Both the position numbers and the translations under genes were made by a program. This document shows positions 32,503 to 41,098 of a stretch of 64,000 nt of DNA, in pieces (the first letter of the stretch is position 1; each line of letters starts with the position of its first letter). Source of the DNA: a bacterium. Its GTDB lineage: Bacteria > Bacteroidota > Ignavibacteria > SZUA-365. The notes beneath the pieces are model-generated. The model did not search any database and had not been told where the DNA came from. It was given only the letters and a program-made list of their open reading frames with translations. The stretch covers positions 1-64,000 of the forward strand of contig JAHLLD010000010.1 of assembly GCA_020444325.1 (NCBI GenBank). The letters are read 5' to 3'.

Positions 32503-33791
32503 GCGTTCACCGGCCTCGGAACAACAAGTGATCCGTTGGGGAGAATCAGGACATCGGCGTCGTCGGGCAGTTCCTCTTTCAGCACGTCGATAGCCTGCTG
32601 CAGGCTGTTTACGGGTTGCATACCGAGTCGCCTGACGATCAAACCATCCATCGCAGTCAGCATCCGGATTCCAAAGCGCCAAGCTTTTTCCCGCATTGCG
32701 AGGGCGGTATGCGCATTCATGGCATAGCGCTCAAGCAGCGCATTGCGCAGCTGTTCGCCGGCCGGAATGTCGAACCACGGCAGCAGCGCTTCATTCCCAA
32801 TGCCTTCACGGCATTCCGCAAGGAATACGATATGCCCACCTTTGCGCGTGGCATATGACGCGTGATGCAGAGACTTATGTGACTGAATGAAATTGATGTC
32901 CTTTGGAAATCCACCGGTGCTGACGATGACAAGATCGGCCCGCGAATCGAGCGGAACTCCGTACTGCGCTTCGACGCGGCGGCAGCCTTCGTCATGGGCG
33001 GACAACAGGTCACCGCACACAGCATCCGCGATACTGCCCTGCTCGTCGAGCAATGCCGCGAAGTACCAGGTCGGTGGCATGAAACGAAAGGCATCGAGAA
33101 TATCGGTGATAACCGGGTTTCCCTCGATGCGGCCATCAGCGCAGCCCGGATGGAAGCTTCCCTCGGCTGTAATCGTTCGCCGGTGATTGGCAACTGCAGT
33201 CTCGTAAGAGGCCACCCCGGGCACAAAGAGCTTCGCCCCGCCGCCAAAGCCCGCGAAATAGTGATGCACGATGGTCCCGGTCGCGATTACGCGATCTGCC
33301 TCCGCGACAAGACGATTGATGTGAATGTCCGTACCGGCTGCGGTTGTTCCGACATGCACGCATGCAGAGATATCGCGTGCGTCGTGCTCACGAATGGTGT
33401 AGCGACGATATACCTCGTCTCCGAGAATTGCGCGCTGTTCCTCCTCCGACTGCGCGGGATGCGTGCCCGTGGCGAACAGGATGGTGATGTCGTCGTCTTT
33501 CACACCCGAGAGGGCGAGACGTTCCAGCAGTATCGGAAGGAACAGATCGGTTCTGCAGCGGCGTGTTTTGTCTGAGACGAGGATGAGGACGCGTTCTCCG
33601 GGACGCACAAAATCTTCGAGTGCGGGCGCATTGATGGGGGCGTCCAGCGTATCCATAACGATCGAACGCTCAGCGCGTCCCTTTGCATGGGGGACGCTGC
33701 TGAGCGTTCGAAGTTTCCAGGAGTGCGGGACTTCAGCGCGCTGGACACCGGAGCCGTAGGGGAGTTCCAGTACTGACGCTGTGTCCTTCAT
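32499..33791 (-). CDS. LarA-family (lactate racemase-like, DUF2088) protein
   Basis: This 430-residue protein is of the nickel-pincer racemase family. Family residues are present: the ATGTHPAQSEEE histidine, the two histidines and lysine of VHHYFAGFGGGAKLFVPGV (the lysine forms the pincer thioamide link in LarA) and ANHRRTI. LarA interconverts L- and D-lactate, and close paralogues racemise other 2-hydroxy acids, so the substrate is not fixed. The pincer-cofactor genes larB, larC and larE are not in this window. It is first in a two-gene unit with the ICMT-like membrane protein. Confidence 0.85.
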   Translation of the reverse strand: MKDTASVLELPYGSGVQRAEVPHSWKLRTLSSVPHAKGRAERSIVMDTLDAPINAPALEDFVRPGERVLILVSDKTRRCRTDLFLPILLERLALSGVKDDDITILFATGTHPAQSEEEQRAILGDEVYRRYTIREHDARDISACVHVGTTAAGTDIHINRLVAEADRVIATGTIVHHYFAGFGGGAKLFVPGVASYETAVANHRRTITAEGSFHPGCADGRIEGNPVITDILDAFRFMPPTWYFAALLDEQGSIADAVCGDLLSAHDEGCRRVEAQYGVPLDSRADLVIVSTGGFPKDINFIQSHKSLHHASYATRKGGHIVFLAECREGIGNEALLPWFDIPAGEQLRNALLERYAMNAHTALAMREKAWRFGIRMLTAMDGLIVRRLGMQPVNSLQQAIDVLKEELPDDADVLILPNGSLVVPRPVNA

Positions 33792-33795
33792 CGTA

Positions 33796-35163
33796 TTACT
33801 CTATGCGCAGGCTGGGACGAATGGTGAGCACACCTTTTTTGAAGCCCAGGATGCGGTCGAAATCGGCCACATATACCATGTCATCGCGCACGAGAACGTC
33901 GCGCGGGGAAACGAATCCGCGAATGGTAATCGGGTCGATACGTTCGATGAATTCTCCGTCCTCGCTGTAGTGCAGCACTGCTACGGCACCGGGATCGGCG
34001 ACGTAGATGTCTCCGTTTTTGGAATCAATGCCGACACCCCAGGGATTCATGAGATCTTCCTTGATCACCTGGTCGACGGACATGTCAGACTTGTCGAGCA
34101 CCTGCACCTGGCCGTTGCCGAAGTCTGCAACATAGACCTTGTCGCCGTGCACCGCGATTCCACGCGGATCGCGGAACAGCCCGCCTGCCTTGCGCTCGAT
34201 GAGATTCAATTTCTTGTCAAACACCGCGATACCGCTCTTGTCGAGTACATACACGTTATTGTCATCAATCGCCACATCACGTGGATCGCTGAGATCGGAA
34301 GTCACGACTTTCTGTACGCGGTTATCCGTGTCAAACGCGCGAAGGGCGTTGGATTCGGCGTCGACTACGTAGGAGACTCCATCGCCGGCCGCGACGCCGC
34401 GGAGTTGCGTTTTTTCCTCGATGCTGATTTCGCTGACATACGTGCCGACGCTGGTGATGCGCTGAACGATACCAACGACAGGGTTGACAATGAGGAACCC
34501 GTCATCCTTGATGCACATGTACGCAAGATCGTTGAGCTGGCGCTGATTCGACTTCATGAAAAATGCCGGTGTATCCATGGTACCGGGACCGGAAACGCGG
34601 AACGAGTCGAAGGTCACGCGATTGCTGCCGGAGTAAAGGCCGGCGTAACCGGAATTGAAGCGCAGCTCCTCAAGCGCCACGTTGCGGTCACCGAGAAGCA
34701 CCGAGTAATTACGATTCTTCTGGTCAACGTAGATACGCATGGTGACAGGTGCGGTAAAATCCTTCAGCGAAATTGCGCGGGTCTCGAAATACTGGCCGAG
34801 AAAATCCATGTACCCCAGCGTAACGCCACCGTCAACAATGCGAACGACGTGGCAGCTCTTCAGTGCGTCGGGATGTTCGGCGTTGAAAACCAGTCCGCCG
34901 CCGAGTTTGTCGATAACTGCTTCGATGACGAAAGATTTCGTGTACATGATGTACTTGTCGAGCAGCATCGCGAACTGTTCCCCGCCACCCGTGACCATGA
35001 CGCGTTCGCCGTCAGCGGACCAGGTTCCGGATACCGGCTTCCAGTCTGCACGCAGGCTTTCCCCGGAAAAATCATCTTCAATCCAGGTAGACTGCTCCAT
35101 CTGCTGCGCATGCACGGTGATGAAGGCAAACAGGCCGATCAATAAAGGGGTTACGAAGCGCAT
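33796..35163 (-). CDS. Exported NHL-repeat beta-propeller protein
   Basis: The 455-residue protein has a signal peptide ending VHAQ. An N-terminal jelly-roll (laminin G/DUF1080-like) domain of ~25-200 starts WIEDDFSGESLRADW, as in secreted carbohydrate-associated proteins. The C-terminal half (~210-450) has at least five NHL-type repeats (GVAAGDGVSYVVD, DVAIDDNNVYVLD, GIAVHGDKVYVAD, GVGIDSKNGDIYVAD, DVLVRDDMVYVAD), forming a beta-propeller. No catalytic motif is seen, so it is probably a binding protein. AGGAG precedes the ATG. It ends four bases before the LarA-like start on the same strand, so co-transcription is likely. Confidence 0.85.
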   Translation of the reverse strand: MRFVTPLLIGLFAFITVHAQQMEQSTWIEDDFSGESLRADWKPVSGTWSADGERVMVTGGGEQFAMLLDKYIMYTKSFVIEAVIDKLGGGLVFNAEHPDALKSCHVVRIVDGGVTLGYMDFLGQYFETRAISLKDFTAPVTMRIYVDQKNRNYSVLLGDRNVALEELRFNSGYAGLYSGSNRVTFDSFRVSGPGTMDTPAFFMKSNQRQLNDLAYMCIKDDGFLIVNPVVGIVQRITSVGTYVSEISIEEKTQLRGVAAGDGVSYVVDAESNALRAFDTDNRVQKVVTSDLSDPRDVAIDDNNVYVLDKSGIAVFDKKLNLIERKAGGLFRDPRGIAVHGDKVYVADFGNGQVQVLDKSDMSVDQVIKEDLMNPWGVGIDSKNGDIYVADPGAVAVLHYSEDGEFIERIDPITIRGFVSPRDVLVRDDMVYVADFDRILGFKKGVLTIRPSLRIE

Positions 35164-35240
35164 TGTATCTCCTGCTGTGGTAATGGTAATGCATAAAATA
35201 CGTTAAAGTCGGTCAATTGCACAAAATCTGCGGGGTCATA

Positions 35241-36449
35241 TCACGCTTTTTCCTCGTGAAGGATTTCATCATAGATGCGCAGCACCTGTGCAGTATTCTT
35301 TTTCGCATCGAAATGCTGCGCGGCAAATGTCCTGCCGGCTTCACCCATGCGCCTGCGCAGGGATGCATCCTGCAGCAGTTTCCTCAGAGCCTGTGCAAGC
35401 GCATCGCTGTCGCCCGCAGCTGTCAGGAAACCGGTTTCGCCGTGCACGACGAGTTCCTGTGGTCCGCCGAGATCGGACGCGACAACCGGCAGTCCCATGG
35501 CACTCGCTTCAATAACGGGACGTGCAAAGTGCGGCACGGTGGACGGAAAAGTGAGAACGTCCGACGCCGCGAGCAGTTGCGGCACATCGCTGCGAACACC
35601 GAGAAATCGTATCCGCTCCTGGTACTTTTCTGGAATGCGAGAACTGATTTCTTCCCGGTATACGCGCATCCCATTGATTCTGTTTCTGAATCCGTCGTCA
35701 GGCAGCGGTCCCGCGACAAAAAAATATGCATCCTGCTGCGTGTCGAGCAATGTGACGGCGGCATCAACGAATTCGCGCGTGCCCTTTATGGGATTCACTC
35801 CACCAAGCATGAGCACCACGCAGGCATCGGCACTGATCCCGAGTTCTTCCCGCACGGTGGCTCCGCTCAATGAAGCGTCGAAATGCGAAAAGTCGATAAA
35901 ATTGTAGACCACGTGAATTGCGGGTGAAGGCAGCAGCTGTTCCGCATCATAATGGCAGATGGGAAGGATGCGTGTCGCTGTGTGATCGATGATCCTCCGG
36001 ATGACAGCCCGCCGCAATCCGGTATAGCCCTTCTGCAGGGGTTCACGGATATGCCAGACTACAGGGATTCCGGCGTTCTTCCCTGCGAGAGCAAAGGCGG
36101 TGAGCGTCGACGTGTTGAGATGGATCAGATCGGGCTGCACACGCGCGAGCAGCTGCGCGAAACGCATTCGGCTCAGTGGCCACTGCAGGAGGCGCAGCAG
36201 AATTTTGGGGAATTGCCAGAGGGGGTACCAGAGCACGTTTGTGTGACTGAAGTCGTGCAGCTTCGTGTCGACGATGGTCTCGATCCCTTCGTCGCGAAAC
36301 AGCTCAGCCGCTTCTCCATCGTGGATACAGAGCACAACGGGCGTATAGCGTGTGCGATCGAGTCCGCGAATCATATACAGCAGACTCAGCGGTGCACCGC
36401 CAATACCCTTCCCGTGATGAACGTACAGTATCCTCCTCACGTGCAGCAC
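35241..36449 (-). CDS. GT4-family glycosyltransferase
   Basis: This is a retaining GT-B glycosyltransferase of 402 residues. The N-terminal domain starts ILYVHHGKGIGGAPLSLLY, with the glycine loop seen in surface-polysaccharide transferases. The C-terminal domain has LMLGGVNPIKGTREFVDA and the nucleotide-sugar E-x7-E motif in FARPVIEASAMGLPVVASD. The sugar and acceptor are unknown. It lies beside, but is not tightly packed with, the NHL protein and tryptophanase. The Wzc-type kinase 2 kb upstream on the same strand suggests exopolysaccharide or capsule synthesis. Confidence 0.88.
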   Translation of the reverse strand: MLHVRRILYVHHGKGIGGAPLSLLYMIRGLDRTRYTPVVLCIHDGEAAELFRDEGIETIVDTKLHDFSHTNVLWYPLWQFPKILLRLLQWPLSRMRFAQLLARVQPDLIHLNTSTLTAFALAGKNAGIPVVWHIREPLQKGYTGLRRAVIRRIIDHTATRILPICHYDAEQLLPSPAIHVVYNFIDFSHFDASLSGATVREELGISADACVVLMLGGVNPIKGTREFVDAAVTLLDTQQDAYFFVAGPLPDDGFRNRINGMRVYREEISSRIPEKYQERIRFLGVRSDVPQLLAASDVLTFPSTVPHFARPVIEASAMGLPVVASDLGGPQELVVHGETGFLTAAGDSDALAQALRKLLQDASLRRRMGEAGRTFAAQHFDAKKNTAQVLRIYDEILHEEKA

Positions 36450-36468
36450 TGCTCCGGATAAAAATCAT

Positions 36469-36505
36469 GAGGCCGCCAACGGACTGCGTTTCCGGTGACG
36501 GCCTC
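36469..36505 (-). terminator. Possible terminator after tryptophanase
   Basis: The outer stem GAGGCCG (36469-36475) pairs with CGGCCTC (36499-36505), with an inner CGGA/TCCG pairing. On the minus strand it is followed by ATGATTTTTATC, a weak U tract, 14 bases after the tryptophanase stop. Confidence 0.45.
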
Positions 36506-36518
36506 GAGAACGGGTGTA

Positions 36519-37907
36519 TCAGTCAACCGTGGCGAAGCGCGCGGTGAAGTGGCGCAGCATGGGAGCTTCGTAGGTCAGTTTCAGACCCTTGAGCTCGTCG
36601 CGGCGATCGTAAACGTGCTTCACGATCTCGATGACATAATCAATGTGGCTCTGCGTGTACACGCGGCGAGGAATGGCAAGGCGCACCAGTTCCAGATCCG
36701 GTGCCACGAATTTGCCATCCTCGGTCCGTCCGAACATCACGCTGCCGATTTCGACGGCACGGAGTCCGCCGTCAAGATACAGTGCACAGGTAATCGCCTG
36801 CGCAGGGAACTGTTCCTGCGGAATATGCGGACAGAAGCGTTTCGCATCGAGGTAAATGGCATGTCCGCCCGGCGGCATAAGGATGGGCACGCCGAGGTCC
36901 ATCAGTTTCTTGCCGAGGTACTCAGTACTCTTGATGCGATACTGCAGATAATCTTCGTCGAGAATTTCTTCGAGTCCCTGTGCGATCGCCTCAAGGTCAC
37001 GACCGGCGAGTCCGCCATACGTCGGGAAACCTTCGGTCACAATCAACAGGTTGCGGCACTGCAGGGCGAGCTCGTCGTCATTGAGTGCAAGGAAGCCACC
37101 GATGTTCACCAGGGCATCTTTCTTGGCCGACATGGTCACGCCATCGACATGGGAGAACATCTCCTGGGAAATCTCCAGCGGTGACTTGTCCGCGTATCCT
37201 TCCTCGCGGAGTTTGATGAAATACGCGTTCTCCGCGAAGCGGCAGGCATCCATGAACAGCGGCAGGCCGTACTTGTCGCAGACGGCGCGGGTCTGACGGA
37301 TATTCTCCATCGACACCGGCTGTCCGCCGCCACTGTTATTCGTCACGGTGATCATGACGACGGGAATGCGTTCAACGCCATATTCCTTGATGACGGACTC
37401 GAGCTTTTCGATGTCCATGTTGCCCTTGAAATCCGCAATGATTTCCGGGTTCTTCCCTTCCGCGTTGAGGCAGTCGATTGCCTTGGCGCCGGAGAATTCA
37501 ACGTTTGCGCGCGTCGTATCAAAATGCGTGTTATTCGGAACTACTTTGTCCTCTCCACCCACGATGGAGAAAAGGATTTTCTCGGAGGCGCGTCCCTGAT
37601 GCGTCGGAATGATGTGTTTCATCCCGGTGATCTTCTGCACCATGTCGCGCATGCGGAAGAAGCTGCGTGAACCGGCATAGGATTCGTCTCCGTCAAGCAT
37701 GCCTGCCCACTGCTTCGAACTCATGGCGGACGTGCCACTGTCGGTCAGCAGGTCAATCAGCACGTTCTCCGCGTCGATGAGGAAGGGGTTCAATCCGGCT
37801 TCCTCCAGGTAGCGGGTGCGCTCTTCAGCGGTGGTGAACTTGATGGGTTCCACGGTCTTGATCTTGAATGGCTCAATGACCGTCTTGATATAGCTGTCTC
37901 GGATCAT
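36519..37907 (-). CDS. tnaA: Tryptophanase
   Basis: This PLP beta-eliminating lyase (462 residues) makes indole, pyruvate and ammonia from L-tryptophan. Family marks are LLTDSGTSAMSSKQW, the ITVTNNSGGGQPVSM region, RFAENAYFIK and the PLP lysine in MSAKKDALVNIGG. Against tyrosine phenol-lyase, two diagnostic positions point to tryptophanase: Asp in HFDTTRAN, where tyrosine phenol-lyase has Thr, and valine in RAVEIGS, where it has arginine. No tnaC-like leader peptide or tnaB permease is adjacent. It is probably monocistronic, bounded by hairpins on both sides. Confidence 0.9.
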   Translation of the reverse strand: MIRDSYIKTVIEPFKIKTVEPIKFTTAEERTRYLEEAGLNPFLIDAENVLIDLLTDSGTSAMSSKQWAGMLDGDESYAGSRSFFRMRDMVQKITGMKHIIPTHQGRASEKILFSIVGGEDKVVPNNTHFDTTRANVEFSGAKAIDCLNAEGKNPEIIADFKGNMDIEKLESVIKEYGVERIPVVMITVTNNSGGGQPVSMENIRQTRAVCDKYGLPLFMDACRFAENAYFIKLREEGYADKSPLEISQEMFSHVDGVTMSAKKDALVNIGGFLALNDDELALQCRNLLIVTEGFPTYGGLAGRDLEAIAQGLEEILDEDYLQYRIKSTEYLGKKLMDLGVPILMPPGGHAIYLDAKRFCPHIPQEQFPAQAITCALYLDGGLRAVEIGSVMFGRTEDGKFVAPDLELVRLAIPRRVYTQSHIDYVIEIVKHVYDRRDELKGLKLTYEAPMLRHFTARFATVD

Positions 37908-38016
37908 TGTACGTTATGCATGTGTTATGGTTGGGTTTACTGTCCAGGCGGGTTACCCCGGCATGAGCAAGGAAAAATAGGCCTTTTTCATCTGAAACCC
38001 AATGCACGGGAGCTAT

Positions 38017-38043
38017 AAAAAACCCCCGGACAGTGTCCGGGGG
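38017..38043 (-). terminator. Intrinsic terminator after the tyrosine autokinase gene
   Basis: A 9-bp GC-rich stem, CCCCCGGAC (38023-38031) with GTCCGGGGG (38035-38043), three-base loop, and an oligo-T on the minus strand from 38022 to 38017. It closes the polysaccharide kinase/SLBB unit and separates it from tryptophanase. Confidence 0.93.
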
Positions 38044-38074
38044 TGTACAATTTCGCAGGCAGGGAAACCTGCCG

Positions 38075-40453
38075 TCAGGCGGTTTCCTGCTTCTCGGCAT
38101 CCGACGTTTTGCGTTTCTTCACGCGCTTCGACTTCCGTTCGCCGTCGGTGGAGTAGTAGTAATAGTTCTGGTAATAGTAGCGGTAGTAGCTGTAGTACAC
38201 CTTGTTGGCGTTGAAGCGGTTTACCACCACACCGATGATATTCGCATTGTTTGCCGACAGCATTTCATTCGCTTTTTCGAGTCCGAGAGATTTTGTCTGG
38301 TCGGCGGAGACGATAATGACGGTGCCGTCGGTGTATTTGGCGAGCACGAGCGTGTCAGCCATGGCGATGACCGGAGGCGCATCGAAAAGCACGAGATCGT
38401 AATACTGTCGCACGAGTTTGACGAATTTCTCCATCTTGGCCGAACCGAGCAGTTCGGCGGGATGGCTCGGGATGTTGCCGCAGGGAATGATATGCAGCCC
38501 GGGCACCATCGTTTTCTTGATGCACTGGTTGACAGGAACTTCGCCTATCAGTGCGTTCGACAGCCCGGGTTCACGTTCAACCTCGAAAATCTGATGCTGG
38601 ACAGGGCGGCGAAGATCGGCGTCCACAAGCAGCACCTTGCGGCCGCTGTTCGCGGCGCTCACCGCAAGGTTTGCGATAGCAGTGGATTTTCCCTCCTTCG
38701 GTGCAGGCGAGGAAAACACCACGGCCATGGATTTCCCATGATTCGGCAGCGAGTTTTCGATGGATGTCCGCATCGTGCGGTAGGATTCACTCGGCGGCGA
38801 TTGCGGCGCCGTCAGTGTCACAAGGGTCTGGTTGCGGTCGAGCTGATTGTCTTCCGCCCCGAAAGTCGGAATGAATGAAAGCACGGGGATACCGAGCTTT
38901 TCCACGTCTTCCGGACTGCGGATGGTCGTGTCGAGGTAGCGCAGGAGGATAGCCACACCGAAACCGAGTCCGAGTCCGACCAGAATCCCGAGAATCATGT
39001 TCATGGGACGATTGGGCTTCACCGGACGGCCCGGAACTTTGGCGCGATCGACGATGTCGACATTTCCCGTCGTCGTCTGCTCGTTGATCATGGCCTCCTG
39101 GTATTTCTCATCCAGCAAGCCGTACAACTTGTCGTAACTCTGCCTGCGGCGTTCAAGCCGGGCAAATTCGATGGTCTGGGCAGGGATGGCTTCGAACTCG
39201 ACGTTGTATTCTTCTATGGTCTTGGTCAGCGTATTAATGCGTGAGCGGATGGATTCGATTTCCACATCCTTCTCGAGGATTTTCTGCCGCAGCTGCCGGG
39301 CATACTCCACCGGAGCACCGGTGATGTTGTCGGAGCTGGTGATGTTTGCGCTCGCCGCATCGATCTGGCTGAGAATCTCGTCGAGCTGTTTCTTCTTCTC
39401 CTCGATCTGCTTGCGCGCATAGGGTTCGAGCTCGGGCCGGATCCGCATTGTCTGCTTGCGGTTATACTCCATTGTCTGGATGGTAGCTTCGAGTTCGGTC
39501 TTTTTCTCGATGAGCTTGCGCATCTGCGGATCGACACCCTCTTTGATCTGCTTTGCAAGATTGGGTTCGATGGCTTTCAGCTGCATGTTCAGCTCATTGC
39601 GGATTTTTTCCACCGACTCGAGATCGATGCGCGCCTGTTCACGCTGCGCTTCGAAGGTGCTCAGCTGCTCAATGAGATTCTGCGTTTCTGCGTCAAGTGA
39701 GACAAAGCCCTGATGCTGCTGGAAGCCGCGAACCTTATTCTCGATCTCCGAGAGTGAATCCTTCTTGTCGTCGAGCTGGTTCTCGAGAAAACTGCGCGCC
39801 GTGGTAATATTTTCACGGGCCGATTCGAGGTTCCGCCGCTGATAGGCATCGACGAACAGGTTCGCGATCGTCGCCGCCTCAACAGGTGATGTACTTTGGA
39901 CACCGATCTGAATGAAATCCACTCCGCGAACCTGCTCGGCGCTCATCTGACCGCGGGCACGAGCGGCAACGACCGCTTCGTCGGCAAGACGCGACGATGT
40001 ATCGAGCTTCGCCATCCCCATGGAAACGAAAAAATCTTCCAGACCGATCGACCGGGCGATTTTCCGAAGCGTCGAGGGACGCTGACGCGCCTTGAGAATG
40101 GGCAGCGTATCGGCGAGCGCGGCAAGATCGTCGGTGCTCGAATAGAGTGTATGAGCGACGCGCTGTGCGATGTCATCGCTCTGTATCATGTGGATTTCGT
40201 TGGCGAGAATGCGCTCGCCGCCCCATCCGAGTCCCTCAAGCCCCCCCTGCTGGCCGGCCTGGCCGCTCAGAAGGTCTTTCGAAGGTTTGAGGCGGACGGT
40301 CGCGGACGCCGCGTAGATATCGTCCTGCTGCATGGTGTACAACCATGTTGCAGTGACGACAAGGACAAAGATGGCGAGAATGACCCACTTGCCTTCAAAG
40401 GCTATCCGCAGGTATTCCTGCACCTGTTTATTGAAATCGTCTCTTGCTGTCAT
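38075..40453 (-). CDS. Wzc-type polysaccharide co-polymerase and tyrosine autokinase
   Basis: This inner-membrane protein of 792 residues controls chain length and export of surface polysaccharide. The N-terminal Wzz domain has a first membrane segment at ~34-52. A long periplasmic coiled coil (~190-440) with the GNVR-type region follows, then a second membrane segment at ~490-515. The cytoplasmic BY-kinase domain has Walker A (SPAPKEGKSTAIANL), A' (VLLVDADLRRP) and B (LVLFDAPPV). The C-terminus is a dense tyrosine cluster of about ten Tyr in twenty residues around 752-772, the autophosphorylation tail. It lies about 100 bases downstream of the small SLBB protein. Confidence 0.93.
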   Translation of the reverse strand: MTARDDFNKQVQEYLRIAFEGKWVILAIFVLVVTATWLYTMQQDDIYAASATVRLKPSKDLLSGQAGQQGGLEGLGWGGERILANEIHMIQSDDIAQRVAHTLYSSTDDLAALADTLPILKARQRPSTLRKIARSIGLEDFFVSMGMAKLDTSSRLADEAVVAARARGQMSAEQVRGVDFIQIGVQSTSPVEAATIANLFVDAYQRRNLESARENITTARSFLENQLDDKKDSLSEIENKVRGFQQHQGFVSLDAETQNLIEQLSTFEAQREQARIDLESVEKIRNELNMQLKAIEPNLAKQIKEGVDPQMRKLIEKKTELEATIQTMEYNRKQTMRIRPELEPYARKQIEEKKKQLDEILSQIDAASANITSSDNITGAPVEYARQLRQKILEKDVEIESIRSRINTLTKTIEEYNVEFEAIPAQTIEFARLERRRQSYDKLYGLLDEKYQEAMINEQTTTGNVDIVDRAKVPGRPVKPNRPMNMILGILVGLGLGFGVAILLRYLDTTIRSPEDVEKLGIPVLSFIPTFGAEDNQLDRNQTLVTLTAPQSPPSESYRTMRTSIENSLPNHGKSMAVVFSSPAPKEGKSTAIANLAVSAANSGRKVLLVDADLRRPVQHQIFEVEREPGLSNALIGEVPVNQCIKKTMVPGLHIIPCGNIPSHPAELLGSAKMEKFVKLVRQYYDLVLFDAPPVIAMADTLVLAKYTDGTVIIVSADQTKSLGLEKANEMLSANNANIIGVVVNRFNANKVYYSYYRYYYQNYYYYSTDGERKSKRVKKRKTSDAEKQETA

Positions 40454-40555
40454 CGGGATGCGTAGAATGTTAGGATGTCAAGCGACACATCCTCACGTAT
40501 GTGCCCCGTCATATCAGGCGATTGGGGGAACAGTTCCTCTCTCTCACTGCTCACC

Positions 40556-41098
40556 TCATTTCGTGAGGTTGATTACCGCCACTGTCGAGGTGACGATGGA
40601 TGCGATGGCAACGATAATCTGCGCGACACGCAGCACCACGTTGCTTTCTTCACGTCCATCAACAATAATCAAATCCCCCGGAAAGAGCAACAATTCCGAG
40701 GTCTGCGTGGGGGTGTCGCGCAGCTCGAGATATTTCTCGAGATCGATCTCGAACACCTCCGCGATTTCATTTTCGCGATCCGCGCCGCCTTTCCGCACAA
40801 TCTTGATTTTGAACAAATAGGCTTCAGCACCGCCACGGGAGAGCGGTCCCCCGCAATAGGAAAGCAGATCGAGCAGATTGGTCTCGCAGGGGACTTTATA
40901 TCGACCCGGATTCCCGACATACCCCCAGACGCTGACCATGAGATCGCAACCGCTGTTCGACGAGAAATTGTAGTACGAACCGGCCTGATTGATGAAACTC
41001 GGTTGGTTCAGCGTTCCGCCGTCATCGAGGATCTGTGCCCGCAGGGGCACAGATCCAAGAATGACGAGCAGAACAATGCCTGCGAAATGCAAACGCAT
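40556..41098 (-). CDS. Minimal SLBB-domain polysaccharide export-type protein
   Basis: The 180-residue exported protein has a signal peptide ending LRAQ. A single SLBB-like domain covers ~50-145 (VWGYVGNPGRYKVP, NLLDLLSYCGGPL, ELLLFPGDLIIVDG). A C-terminal hydrophobic helix (~155-178) follows. Wza-type exporters usually have a poly-export domain, two or more SLBB domains and a lipobox, all absent here. The placement directly upstream of the Wzc-type kinase says it works in polysaccharide export, perhaps as an accessory or mini-Wza. Its stop lies just before the kinase promoter/leader, and it is preceded at zero spacing by the EF-G-like gene. Confidence 0.78.
   Translation of the reverse strand: MRLHFAGIVLLVILGSVPLRAQILDDGGTLNQPSFINQAGSYYNFSSNSGCDLMVSVWGYVGNPGRYKVPCETNLLDLLSYCGGPLSRGGAEAYLFKIKIVRKGGADRENEIAEVFEIDLEKYLELRDTPTQTSELLLFPGDLIIVDGREESNVVLRVAQIIVAIASIVTSTVAVINLTK

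Noticed and set aside
36519-37907. Tyrosine phenol-lyase instead of tryptophanase
   Set aside because: The substrate-defining positions show Asp (HFDTTRAN) and Val (RAVEIGS), as in tryptophanase, rather than Thr and Arg.
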